From assembly GCA_025358085.1 (NCBI GenBank), contig JANYKT010000168.1, positions 1-42,199 on the forward strand: a DNA stretch of 42,199 nucleotides. The letters are read 5' to 3'. The notes under the pieces are model-generated. The model saw only the letters and a list, made by a program, of their open reading frames with translations. It was not told the DNA's origin and did not search any database. Below are positions 1 to 7,761 of the stretch, in pieces (position 1 is the first letter of the stretch; each line of letters begins with the position of its first letter). The position numbers and the translations under genes are program-made. Origin of the DNA: Deltaproteobacteria bacterium (GTDB lineage: Bacteria; Myxococcota; Myxococcia; Myxococcales; 40CM-4-68-19).

Positions 1-165
1 GCTGAGTATCCGGCCGACGAGAGGCTTGACGAGGTGACGGGAATCCGATCCATAGCGCTTGTGACCATTCTACCGCAGGTCTTCTCGGGCCGCGAGGCTC
101 GCTCCCCCGACCCACCCCAACGCCTAACACAGTAGTGCTAGCCCGCCAGACGCGCGTTCCCCTCG

Positions 166-3100
166 CTAATGACGCTGCGTCCGGATGAGCAGGTATCCCC
201 GGCCGTCGGCGCCAAAGCCGCTTGCGCCTTTGACGCTGACCACCAATTCACCGCTGGGCAGCTCCCAATACACGTCGGTGCGGCAGTCATCCACGGTGCT
301 CGCCTCCTGGACATCCAGCAGCTTGGCCCAGTGCACGCCGTCGCCGCTTCCCCAGAGCGAGCCGGTGGTCACGCTCGAAGGCGTGACGTCCGCGCCCTGC
401 TCGCGCGTGGCGCCCACCACATATCCGCCCGACGAGACCGCATGAGTCGAATAGCTGGCTGAAGGCAGCGTGACGTAATCGGTGACGGTCTTGTCGAGAC
501 CGATCCGCGCGACGTGCGGCAGGTCGGGCTTGTAGCTGATGTCCTGGCCGGCCAGCAGCGAGCCGTCGGGGAGGATGGTCCCGTCCACGATATCGCCGGG
601 CTGCGCGGTGGCCATGGCGGTCCAGGTCCTGCCGGCGTCGGTCGAGCGATAGGTCCCGGACTGCGGATCGGTGTCGCCGAAGACCGCCCAGAGCGCGTGG
701 CGCGCGGGGTCGGCGATGAGGCCGTGGCCATGCCGGTGGGTGGTGAAGGTCTGGACCACGCTCCAGGTCTGGCCGTCGTCCACCGACTTCCATAGGTGAA
801 TCGGCGTCGCCCCTTCGGTGAACACCTGATACTCCGTGAAATACACCGCGCCGTCGAGCTCAGCATAGCTGTGCGGTGAAAGCGCGGAATAAACGCCGGT
901 CTGCAGCACGTCGCTCCAGGTGGAGCCGTGATCGGTCGAGCGCTCGAGGACGTGCTGGCCGCTGTTCATCGTGTCGGCCAGCAGCGTTCCCGTCGAGAGC
1001 GCGGTGATGACGTGGAAGTCCCAGCCATTGCCGCTGGTGCCGTCGAAGGTCCAGGAGCGGCCGTCGGTCGAGGAATAGAGGTGCGAATTGCTGTCGCCGA
1101 TTTGATTGCCATAGGCCGTGCCGAAGCGATCCACCGCCATCAGGTCGTAATCGGTGCCGAGATAAGTGACCTGCATCGAGAGCGCGGTGCCCGCGTCGGT
1201 GCCGGCATCGGTGCCGCCGTCAGACCCGCCCCCGGTGCCGCCGTCCGTGCCGCCGCCGCTCCCGCCACCCATGCCGCCGGTGTCGCTGAGCGAGAAGTTG
1301 CGGAACCAGATCCCGCTGATCCAGGCTGAGATGCCGCCGCTGCCCGCGCCCAGCACGTTGCTGGTGTCGGTCACGCTGAGCTTGACGTTGCCGTTGACTT
1401 TTGCGACCAACGAAACCGGGCCGCTGCCCGTGGCGGTGAGCGTCAGCGTGCTCCAGTTGCCGGTGTCGGCGATTCCGCTCGCCGCGTCGCCCAGCACCGT
1501 GATGACGCCGCCGCGGTGCTTGCGAATCTGCACATGATCGGTGTTCTGCAGAATCAGATCATATCGATTGTCCGGCGTGGACGCCTCGACGCGCAGGTCG
1601 ATGGCAACCGGGTCGCCGAAGCCGTCCACTTCCGCCTGCACGGTGCAGTCGCCGCAGGAGAGGCCCGAGACCATCGCCTGGTCCGGAGCATCGTTGTCGG
1701 AGTTGGCCCGGGTATCGTCAATGAAAGCTCCGGTGACCACGACCCAAGGCTCGCCGAGCGTCGAGGTGTTGCGATTGAAGGAGTCAGAGAAGGACACCGG
1801 ACCGCCCGTGCCGGCGTCGGGGGTCCCGGCGTCGGGGGTGCCGGCGTCAGGCGTGCCGGCGTCAGGCGTGCCGCCATCGGGCGTGCCGGCGTCAGGCGTG
1901 CCGGCGTCGGGCGTGCCGCCGTCGGGCGTACCGCCGTCGGGCGTGCCGGCGTCGGTCCCGCCCCCGCTCGTGCCCCCGCTCGTCCCGGTGACGACGAAGT
2001 TGCGGAACCAGATCCCGGCGAACGCCGTGGAGAAGCCCGCGCTGCCCGCGCCCAGGACATTGGCCGTATCGTTCCCGCCGAGCTTCACCACCCCATTGAC
2101 CTTCGCGACCAGCGAGACGGGGCCCGCGCCGCTGGCGGTCAACGTCAGCGTGCTCCAGTTGCCGGTATCGGCGATGCCGCTCGCACTATCGCCCAGCACG
2201 GTGATGACGGCGCCCCGGTGCTTGCGAATCTGCACGTGCCCCGTACTCTGCAGTACGAGGTCATATCGATCGTCCGGCGCGGAGGCCTGGACACGCAGAT
2301 CGATGCCGACCGGGTCGCCGAAGCCGTCCACCTCCGCCTGGACCGTGCAGTCCGCGCAGGAGAAGCTCTTCACCATCGCCTGGTCGGGAGCGTTGCGATC
2401 GGCGTTGGCGCGCGTGTCCTGGATGAAGGCGCCGTTGACCACCGTCCAGGTGGCGGGCAGCGTTGATGCGGTGCGATTGAAGGTATCGGAGAACAGCGTC
2501 CCGCCGCCGCCGCCGGCCGCGCCGCCAGCGGGCGGGCCCGCGTCCGGCGTTCCGGCATCGGGAGTCCCCGCGTCGGGAGTCCCCGCGTCGGGAGCGACGC
2601 CGCCGCCGGGGGTCGCGCCGAAGACCAGGTTCGCCGTGCCGCTGCTGTTCGCGTCCGGCGTATTTCCATAGAGGCAGGGCACGCGGGGCACGCCCACCGG
2701 CAGAACTTCGGCCGCCGCCGGATAGCCCTTGAAGCCCGAGGTGTCGTCGAGCGTGTTCGACGCGCCGAGCACATGATTGTGAATCATCAGGTATCGATAT
2801 CGATAGTCGGTGTTGGTCGAGACCGGATGGTTCCAGAACACCAGCACGTCATTGCCGATGCGCGAGGTCGCGGGCTGCGTCGCCCAGTCCTGCACGTCCT
2901 CGATGTCGGTGCGCCCGCCCCAGCCCGAGCCATTGAAGAAGCGATAAGCCAGCCGCTCATTGACATCCTTGTAGACGAGGTGCACGCCGCCGTTGCCGTC
3001 GCCCACCGCGCTGAGCGCGGCGCCGTGATAGATGCCCTCGGGAAAGACCTGCTGCGCCGAGCTCCAGGTGCCGACCGGGTCGCTGTCATTGCGCAGGCGC

Positions 3101-3786
3101 ATAAAGGCCGGGTCCACGCCGTGCGTGCTGTAGAGGAACATCAGCCGTGTGCCCAGGCTGAGGATGCGGCCGCCGGGGCGGTTCGCGAACGAGCCCAGCG
3201 TGGGCTGCATCGCGAAGGTCGCGCCGCCGTTGATCGAGACGGACATGCAGACGGTGAAGCTGCCGCCAGGCTCGATGCGCATCGCCTGGACCCAGATGCG
3301 GCTCTTTGAATCGATCGCGAGCTCGCCGCGCAGGTAACCATTGCTGCTGTCGCTCGCGGCCTGCATCACGGTGACCTTTGCGGAGGGGTTGAAGCCGCCG
3401 CTGCCGTCGTAGCGCCACCACTGGAAATAGACGCTGTGCAGCGCCGAGCCGGAGATGGTGGGGCCTTCATAGGAATAGACCAGCGCGATGTCGTTGCCGA
3501 CCGCCAGCAGGTCCACGCGATCGGTCTCGGAGGGATCGTCCTGGATGGGGGCGTAGTAGCTCCAGGTCTGCGCCTCGTCGTTGCTGCGATAGAAGCCCAG
3601 CGCGTGGCCGTCGGCGCCGCCCTGCTGAATCGCGGCCAGCCAGACTACCGGCCGGCCGCCGCCCGGGTCGATGCGGACCATGTGACGGCCCGCAGGCAGC
3701 GTCATGGCGCTGCCGTCCTTGATATTCGCGACCTGGATCGGCGCGGCCAACACCGCGGCTACGAGTGCAACCAGCATGCCCCACAT
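166..3786 (-). CDS. Large secreted modular protein with BNR-type propellers and a duplicated beta-sandwich domain
   Basis: The protein has 1,206 residues. Residues 1-17 look like a signal peptide. Residues 20-395 form an N-terminal propeller-like region with Asp-box-like motifs (SNDEAQTW near 68, SINGGATF near 184). A Pro-Asp-Ala-Gly linker (398-429) leads to a beta-sandwich domain (430-600), a second PDAGT/PDGGT linker (601-663), a near-duplicate of that domain (664-834), a Gly/Asp linker (835-868) and a C-terminal propeller (869-1206). The C-terminal propeller has four clear Asp boxes (SSTDGRSW, STDHGSTW, SVDDGQTW, STDAGRTW). BNR folds occur in sialidases and in non-enzymatic sorting or binding proteins; no sialidase catalytic Arg triad was identified. 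The sandwich domains resemble concanavalin/LamG-like glycan-binding modules, with a CxDC motif in each copy. Such Asp-Ala-Gly linkers are common in secreted Myxococcota proteins. No MYXO-CTERM tail is visible. The likely role is exported glycan binding or degradation, but the substrate is unknown. Confidence 0.85.
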   Translation of the reverse strand: MWGMLVALVAAVLAAPIQVANIKDGSAMTLPAGRHMVRIDPGGGRPVVWLAAIQQGGADGHALGFYRSNDEAQTWSYYAPIQDDPSETDRVDLLAVGNDIALVYSYEGPTISGSALHSVYFQWWRYDGSGGFNPSAKVTVMQAASDSSNGYLRGELAIDSKSRIWVQAMRIEPGGSFTVCMSVSINGGATFAMQPTLGSFANRPGGRILSLGTRLMFLYSTHGVDPAFMRLRNDSDPVGTWSSAQQVFPEGIYHGAALSAVGDGNGGVHLVYKDVNERLAYRFFNGSGWGGRTDIEDVQDWATQPATSRIGNDVLVFWNHPVSTNTDYRYRYLMIHNHVLGASNTLDDTSGFKGYPAAAEVLPVGVPRVPCLYGNTPDANSSGTANLVFGATPGGGVAPDAGTPDAGTPDAGTPDAGPPAGGAAGGGGGTLFSDTFNRTASTLPATWTVVNGAFIQDTRANADRNAPDQAMVKSFSCADCTVQAEVDGFGDPVGIDLRVQASAPDDRYDLVLQSTGHVQIRKHRGAVITVLGDSASGIADTGNWSTLTLTASGAGPVSLVAKVNGVVKLGGNDTANVLGAGSAGFSTAFAGIWFRNFVVTGTSGGTSGGGTDAGTPDGGTPDGGTPDAGTPDAGTPDGGTPDAGTPDAGTPDAGTPDAGTGGPVSFSDSFNRNTSTLGEPWVVVTGAFIDDTRANSDNDAPDQAMVSGLSCGDCTVQAEVDGFGDPVAIDLRVEASTPDNRYDLILQNTDHVQIRKHRGGVITVLGDAASGIADTGNWSTLTLTATGSGPVSLVAKVNGNVKLSVTDTSNVLGAGSGGISAWISGIWFRNFSLSDTGGMGGGSGGGTDGGTGGGSDGGTDAGTDAGTALSMQVTYLGTDYDLMAVDRFGTAYGNQIGDSNSHLYSSTDGRSWTFDGTSGNGWDFHVITALSTGTLLADTMNSGQHVLERSTDHGSTWSDVLQTGVYSALSPHSYAELDGAVYFTEYQVFTEGATPIHLWKSVDDGQTWSVVQTFTTHRHGHGLIADPARHALWAVFGDTDPQSGTYRSTDAGRTWTAMATAQPGDIVDGTILPDGSLLAGQDISYKPDLPHVARIGLDKTVTDYVTLPSASYSTHAVSSGGYVVGATREQGADVTPSSVTTGSLWGSGDGVHWAKLLDVQEASTVDDCRTDVYWELPSGELVVSVKGASGFGADGRGYLLIRTQRH
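1284..2499 (-). repeat. Tandemly duplicated domain-coding units with short-unit linker repeats
   Basis: Two about 513-bp units (1986-2499 and 1284-1797) encode near-identical beta-sandwich domains within the 166-3786 gene. Between them, 1797-1985 is built from 15-bp units encoding Thr-Pro-Asp-Ala/Gly-Gly. A shorter array of the same unit lies near 2535-2600. These look like recombination-prone coding repeats rather than an independent element. Confidence 0.8.
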
Positions 3787-3885
3787 CCTTGGTTAACCCT
3801 CCGCAAATTAAGGATTGAAACGCTGGCGCGGCACCGTGTCGCCCTCCGAGCTGATTCACTGGGCGCCTGCTAGATTACTTCTCCA

Positions 3886-4200
3886 ATGGAATCTCCCTTT
3901 AAAGCTCCCCCGCGCTGAGACCCGCGACCGCCCTCGCCCGCCAGCTGGGGATGTACGCGCTGCTCGCGGTGGCTCTCTCGGCCGCGGCAGCCGCGTCGCG
4001 CGGCGCCCTCCCGGCCCTTCAATTCAGGCTCTCAGCCGCGGAGGCGGGAATCGGCCTCGCCGGTATCGTCATCTATGCGGCCTATAACGCGCTCTTTCCC
4101 GCGCTCTTGTGGCAGAGCGCGGCCGGCCGCTCGCTGCTTGGGCTCCTCGCCACGCTCTCGCGGGTGCGCGGGCTTCAGGGCCCTCAGACCGTCTCGCCAG
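3886..4200 (+). pseudogene. Broken small membrane-protein gene (5' frameshift, 3' truncation)
   Basis: An ATG at 3886 opens MESPFKAPPR and hits TGA at 3916-3918. The neighbouring frame then reads through TALARQLG into a hydrophobic stretch from 3951 (MYALLAVALSAAAAASRG) with a second hydrophobic segment near 4045-4110. This fits one membrane protein whose frame was shifted near 3911-3918. After about 4190 the frame runs antisense into the UspA gene without a natural end, so the 3' part appears lost. The family was not recognised. An alternative is a short intact ORF from the ATG at 3951 to 4316, but its tail lies wholly antisense to the UspA gene, which makes this unlikely. Confidence 0.4.
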
Positions 4201-4620
4201 CTAGCGAATCACCAAGACCGGCTTCGGCGAGATCTGCACCAGCCGATCGGCCACGCTGCCGACGAGGAGCCGCGAGGCCAGGTTTCGTCCGCGGTGGCCG
4301 ACCACGGCGAGGGTGACGTCCGCTGCCTCCGCTAGCTCAGCGAGCGTCTCGGCGGGTAAGCCGATCCTGAACACCGTACTCAACTCGACGCCGGTACCCT
4401 TGACGCGCTCGACCGCATCGCGGAGCAGCCCCTGTGCCAATTTCTCCTGAGCCTTGACCATGTCGGCGCCTGCCACCCAATCCCCGAGCGGAGATGCGAC
4501 GGGCACCGAGACGTGCGCGATCTGCAACCTTGCTTGGGTGGCGCGCGCGAGTTCCGCGGCCTTCGCCAGCGCTGACCAACTCTGTTCGGATCCATCGAGC
4601 CCGACGACGATTCGCTTCAC
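4201..4620 (-). CDS. Universal stress protein, UspA family
   Basis: The 139-residue protein is a single-domain UspA family member, a cytoplasmic ATP-binding stress protein. It starts KRIVVGLDGSEQS after the initiator, the usual first strand, and carries the ATP-binding signature G-2x-G-9x-G-S near the end (GHRG...GSVADRL), so it is probably the ATP-binding type. The start chosen is the GTG at 4620, preceded by a good Shine-Dalgarno (GGAGG, about 7 nt upstream). An upstream TTG would add seven residues with no benefit. It lies downstream of, and on the same strand as, the hemerythrin/kinase/APS-kinase operon, and a second Usp gene is at 7072. It is probably part of the same stress regulon; that is inference. 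Confidence 0.9.
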   Translation of the reverse strand: MKRIVVGLDGSEQSWSALAKAAELARATQARLQIAHVSVPVASPLGDWVAGADMVKAQEKLAQGLLRDAVERVKGTGVELSTVFRIGLPAETLAELAEAADVTLAVVGHRGRNLASRLLVGSVADRLVQISPKPVLVIR

Positions 4621-4647
4621 GATTTCCTCCGCCGCAATCAAACGTTT

Positions 4648-4869
4648 CTAAGCGGGACCTGGCCCGAACTGGTGCAAGTCGCGCGCCTGAACGCGGCGGC
4701 AGCGCTCTCGGTCCGCCCATCCACGCGGTGGCGCGATTCCTGCGCACCGAGGGGCTCGGGGTCCATGATATGCGCGAGAACGTCGGCATATGCGCGAGAG
4801 CGTCGGCGCGCTGGTCTTCGACGGTGCGCACGCAGCCACAGGCGGCAAGCGCATGCCGGTCGCGGGCAT
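4648..4869 (-). CDS. Possible 73-residue ORF or decayed gene downstream of the APS kinase
   Basis: An ATG at 4869 has a strong Shine-Dalgarno (AGGAGG, about 5 nt upstream) and opens a 73-codon frame (MPATGMRLPPVAACAPS...). The product is Arg/Pro-rich and matches no family I recognise. The good ribosome-binding site suggests a real gene once started here. The poor protein quality, together with a 20-bp direct duplication inside it (4768-4807), suggests that the frame has since been disrupted, possibly a former small stress or CBS-type protein. That assignment is speculative. Confidence 0.25.
   Translation of the reverse strand: MPATGMRLPPVAACAPSKTSAPTLSRICRRSRAYHGPRAPRCAGIAPPRGWADRERCRRVQARDLHQFGPGPA
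4768..4807. repeat. 20-bp tandem duplication
   Basis: Positions 4768-4787 and 4788-4807 are two adjacent copies of a 20-bp unit differing at one base. The length is not a multiple of three, so a recent duplication would shift any frame that crosses it. Confidence 0.8.
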
Positions 4870-4894
4870 CGGCACCTCCTGCTCCGCTGCAGCG

Positions 4895-5428
4895 CTACCG
4901 CGGACCCGCGGGCGCCAAGTCGAGGCGCGAGAGGATCTCGTCGAGCGCGCCGGCATCCTCGCCTCCGCGCGCTACCACCTCGGGCGCCTTTGGCGGCTCG
5001 AACTTCGCGCCCGCCCCCGGCAGGTTGGGGAGCGTTCCTCGCGCGGCCAGCGCATAGAGGCCTTTTCTGTCGCGCCTGCGGCACTCCTCAGCGGGCACGT
5101 CGAGGAACACCTCGAGGAAGCGCGGCGAAAGCGCGCGCGCCCCGTCGCGATAGGCCCGACGGTGTCCGGTGGCCGCCACCAGCACGACGAGATCCTGCCG
5201 CGCGAGCAACGCCGCGAGGCCCGCTATCGTCGCGTAGAAGGAGTCGCGCTCCTCGGGTGTGTAGCCCGGCCTCGGCACGAGCGCGCCGCGGACCTCGTCA
5301 CCGTCGAGCACCACCGCCGAGCGGCTCGCCGCGCGAAGCCGTGCGACAAGATGCCTGGCGAGCGTCGACTTGCCCGACGACGGCAGCCCCGTCAGCCACA
5401 CCACGGCCCCGCTCATTGCGCCGCTCAT
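4895..5428 (-). CDS. Adenylylsulfate (APS) kinase-like protein
   Basis: The 177-residue P-loop kinase has Walker A GLPSSGKST near residue 13, then the APS-kinase DGDEVRGAL motif, and further on RRDRKGLYALA, the RDxKGLY signature of CysC. Known APS kinases phosphorylate adenosine 5'-phosphosulfate to PAPS. The canonical motif after DGDxVR (R-E-N-x-R-R) is replaced by EERDSFYATIAGLA, so the substrate could differ. The ATG at 5428 overlaps the TGA of the upstream kinase gene (ATGA, 5425-5428), which implies translational coupling. No sulfate-assimilation gene (cysD, cysN, cysH) lies nearby. This argues for a role tied to the adjoining APH-fold protein rather than to sulfate assimilation, an inference. 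Confidence 0.8.
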   Translation of the reverse strand: MSGAMSGAVVWLTGLPSSGKSTLARHLVARLRAASRSAVVLDGDEVRGALVPRPGYTPEERDSFYATIAGLAALLARQDLVVLVAATGHRRAYRDGARALSPRFLEVFLDVPAEECRRRDRKGLYALAARGTLPNLPGAGAKFEPPKAPEVVARGGEDAGALDEILSRLDLAPAGPR

Positions 5429-6516
5429 CGGAACAGATCCTCCGCGCACGAGGGGTCGAAGCGCGGCGAAAGAAGGGCCCGCTCGGCGAGCCCGAGAATT
5501 GCGTCGCGCGCCTCGGCGGGAAGGTTGGGATAGAAGCGCGGGCTCGAGACCACGAGGCACCGCCACGCGAGCCACGGCGCCGCCACCTCGAGGAGCGCGG
5601 GGTCGCCGCTCTCGCCCAGGTACACCTCCCAGAAGCGCCGCCACAGCCGCCCCAGCCCGCCCTTCCACGAGCCGCGCCGGTCGATAGCGAAGAAGACGAA
5701 GTTCACCGCCATGCTGGTCACGTCGTCGGCGGGGTCTCCCCTGCAGCCGCGGCTCGCGTCGAGCATCGTGAAGCGGGTGCCTTCGCCGTGCTCGAAGACG
5801 ATGTTGAAGGGGTGGAAGTCACCGTGCGTTCGGGCGAGCCGCGCGTCTCGTCCACGCAGCCGCCAGCGGAAGTCGAGGCAGCGCTCCTCGATGGAGCGCA
5901 GCCGCGCGGGCGGCGCGGCGGGCACGTCCGGGCCGTACCCATCCACCATGCCGAAGATTCCCTCGCCGTGGCCGAGCAGATCGCGCACCGCGCGCAGGTA
6001 GCCGGCGGGCTCGTCGATGCGCCGCGCGTGCAGGCGCAGGAGCCAGCGCGCGAGCGCCTCGCAGCGCGCGAGGTCGCCGTCAGTAGCCACGCCCTCGGCG
6101 GCGATGCGGCGCAGATGGTCCGCGTATATCTGCCCGTCCGCGAAGGTGGTGAGCAGGTAGAACTCGCCGCCCTCGCGCAGCGACAGGAGCCGCCCCTCGG
6201 GCAGGATGGCGCCCACGTCCAGCGCTTGCACGTGGTCAGGCACGTCCTTGAAGGTGTCGAACGAAAGCAGGATGCCGCCGGCGCGGTCGCTGCGCCGGTC
6301 GTGGCCGAACATGTTCGCGGTGGCGGTGCGAAAGACCAGCACGCGGGGCGTCCCTTGCGGTCCGCGCACTGTCACGCGCAGCGGTCGGCCGTAGCCCGTC
6401 ACCTTGTGCGTGTCGTCGCCGCCCGTGTCGGGCACGAGCGGCTCGATCGCCTCGACCGCCGAGCCGGGAAACAGCCGCTCCACCAGCTCGCCGACGTGCT
6501 GCTGAATCCTAGCCAT
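5425..6516 (-). CDS. APH-fold (aminoglycoside phosphotransferase-like) kinase
   Basis: The protein has 363 residues. It carries the Brenner-type catalytic motif HGDFHPFNIVF followed by LDASRGCRGDPADDV, equivalent to the catalytic loop and metal-binding Asp of the APH/choline-kinase/MTR-kinase superfamily. Its N-terminal lobe (about 1-120) is consistent with a kinase lobe. Such proteins phosphorylate small molecules; nothing here indicates antibiotic resistance. The ATG at 6516 is chosen because it overlaps the stop of the hemerythrin gene by 8 nt and is followed by plausible protein; the open frame further upstream is antisense-like Arg-rich sequence. It is coupled downstream to the APS-kinase-like gene. 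In some bacteria APH and P-loop kinase domains occur fused in one chain, so the two may act as partners (inference). Confidence 0.8.
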   Translation of the reverse strand: MARIQQHVGELVERLFPGSAVEAIEPLVPDTGGDDTHKVTGYGRPLRVTVRGPQGTPRVLVFRTATANMFGHDRRSDRAGGILLSFDTFKDVPDHVQALDVGAILPEGRLLSLREGGEFYLLTTFADGQIYADHLRRIAAEGVATDGDLARCEALARWLLRLHARRIDEPAGYLRAVRDLLGHGEGIFGMVDGYGPDVPAAPPARLRSIEERCLDFRWRLRGRDARLARTHGDFHPFNIVFEHGEGTRFTMLDASRGCRGDPADDVTSMAVNFVFFAIDRRGSWKGGLGRLWRRFWEVYLGESGDPALLEVAAPWLAWRCLVVSSPRFYPNLPAEARDAILGLAERALLSPRFDPSCAEDLFR

Positions 6517-6826
6517 GGTCGCTGTACCCCGCCGGCGCGCACGCCTCGCCGAGCCCTGGCGGCGAGGGAAGAAGCCTCCGCGCGTGCAGCGCGGCCGTCT
6601 CGTTTGGATTGACCCGCTCGAACAGCGGCAGGATGGAGCGCTCCTCGGTGTCGAGGTGCACGAGGACGCTTCTGTCGAATTCGGTCCACGTCGAACGCAT
6701 CTCGCGCTGGTGCCCGTCCGCGAACTCGCCGAGCAGCTCCTCGAAGAGCGCCTCGAGGCACGCGTGATCGCTGCGCAGGAGCTCCTGCGGATTCGGCACC
6801 CCCATCCCCTGCTCGTCGCCCTGCAC
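6509..6826 (-). CDS. Hemerythrin HHE domain protein
   Basis: The 105-residue protein is a single four-helix hemerythrin/HHE cation-binding domain. Candidate iron ligands are His in SDHACLEALFEE (near 24), the HLDTEE motif (HxxxE, near 57-61) and a later His in TAALHARRLL. The family binds a di-iron centre and is used for oxygen, NO or redox sensing, or for iron handling; it is cytoplasmic here, with no signal peptide. It is the first gene of the operon with the APH-fold kinase (8-nt overlap) and the APS-kinase-like protein, which suggests an oxygen- or redox-linked function for the unit. The last residues (GLGEACAPAGYSDHG) are not part of the domain. Confidence 0.75.
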   Translation of the reverse strand: MQGDEQGMGVPNPQELLRSDHACLEALFEELLGEFADGHQREMRSTWTEFDRSVLVHLDTEERSILPLFERVNPNETAALHARRLLPSPPGLGEACAPAGYSDHG

Positions 6827-7071
6827 GAGGCATCTCCTCTCCAGCTCTGACGAGAGCCTAGCGCCGCGCGCTGCCTTCGGCCGCCTTCAATGGCTCTTGG
6901 CGAATGCGTGCGGAGTGACGCCCCCGACGCGCAGAATCTTCGCTCCGGCGCACGGCCTGCGTCTCGAGGGGCGTGCCGGCAGCGCGGATTGGAGCAACCG
7001 ACGGGAGCAAAGCAGAACCTTGGCACCTCGCATGCAACGGCGGTACCTCGCCAAGAGAAAGTGAGTCTGAG
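6827..7071. other. Divergent intergenic region between the hemerythrin operon and the second Usp gene
   Basis: These 245 bp separate two divergent stress transcription units and must hold both promoters. I see no confident -35/-10 pair, operator palindrome or RNA gene by eye. Confidence 0.4.
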
Positions 7072-7614
7072 ATGACCGCCTTCAAGCACATTCTGGTTCC
7101 CACCGACTTTGGCGAGTCGTCGCGGCGAGCCCTCGACGTTGCGGTCGAGCTCTCGCAGAAGCTTGATGCGTCACTGACCCTGCTCCACACCTACGAAATC
7201 CCCACCTATGATAATTCGGGCATGGTCTTCGCGACCGTTGACCTCCTGACGCAGGTCGAGGAGTCCGCGCAGCAACAACTCGAGGAGGCGCTCGTCACCT
7301 TGCGGAAACGGCTGCCGGACGCGAAGGGGATCTTGCGTAACGGAGTTCCGTGGCAGCAGATCCTGGCGGCCATCGATGAAACCCACGCAGACCTCGTGGT
7401 CATGGGCACGCACGGCCGTCGCGGTGTGGCGCACGCTTTGCTCGGCAGCGTAGCCGAGAAAACCGTGCGCATGTCGCCGGTCCCGGTCCTCACCATCCGC
7501 GCGGCTGCGCACGACGGCCGAGACCACGCAAACGTAGTGAAGGCGGCTGATTCGAGCGGAGAGACTGCAACACCTCAGGCACTGGCCCGCCTGCCACACG
7601 AGTCAGCAAAGTAA
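7072..7614 (+). CDS. Universal stress protein, UspA family, with C-terminal extension
   Basis: The 180-residue protein starts TAFKHILVPTDFGES after the initiator Met, typical of UspA, and carries the ATP-binding signature G-2x-G-9x-G-S (GTHGRRGVAHALLGS) followed by VRMSPVPVLTI. About 35 polar residues after the domain have no recognised motif. The ATG at 7072 is chosen because homologues begin there; upstream in-frame sequence is not protein-like. The upstream sequence AGAGAAAG is only a weak ribosome-binding site. It is divergent from the hemerythrin operon and convergent with the AI-2E-type gene at 7762. Confidence 0.9.
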   Translation: MTAFKHILVPTDFGESSRRALDVAVELSQKLDASLTLLHTYEIPTYDNSGMVFATVDLLTQVEESAQQQLEEALVTLRKRLPDAKGILRNGVPWQQILAAIDETHADLVVMGTHGRRGVAHALLGSVAEKTVRMSPVPVLTIRAAAHDGRDHANVVKAADSSGETATPQALARLPHESAK

Positions 7615-7761
7615 AGAAAAACGTGCTGCATCGCCCGGGCACCCGATACAGCGGCTGCCAGCGCGATGCGGCCCCCGCCCGAACCTGCTGTTCCGCTCCG
7701 ATGTCTCGCGACCCAGCGGAGCGCGGCAGCGTCTTCATCGCTGCGAGCGAGGGCACGCTCG

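Noticed and set aside
1797-1985. Short regular repeats that might suggest a CRISPR array
   Set aside because: The 15-bp units are contiguous without spacers and encode an in-frame PDAGT linker of a coding gene.
1541-2671. A Pro/Ser-rich 376-codon open frame on the plus strand
   Set aside because: It is the antisense shadow of the repeated linker and sandwich domains of the 166-3786 gene.
4672-6612. A 646-codon open frame on the plus strand
   Set aside because: It is Arg/Ala/Pro-rich, lacks any domain and is antisense to three well-supported minus-strand genes; long empty frames are expected at this GC content.
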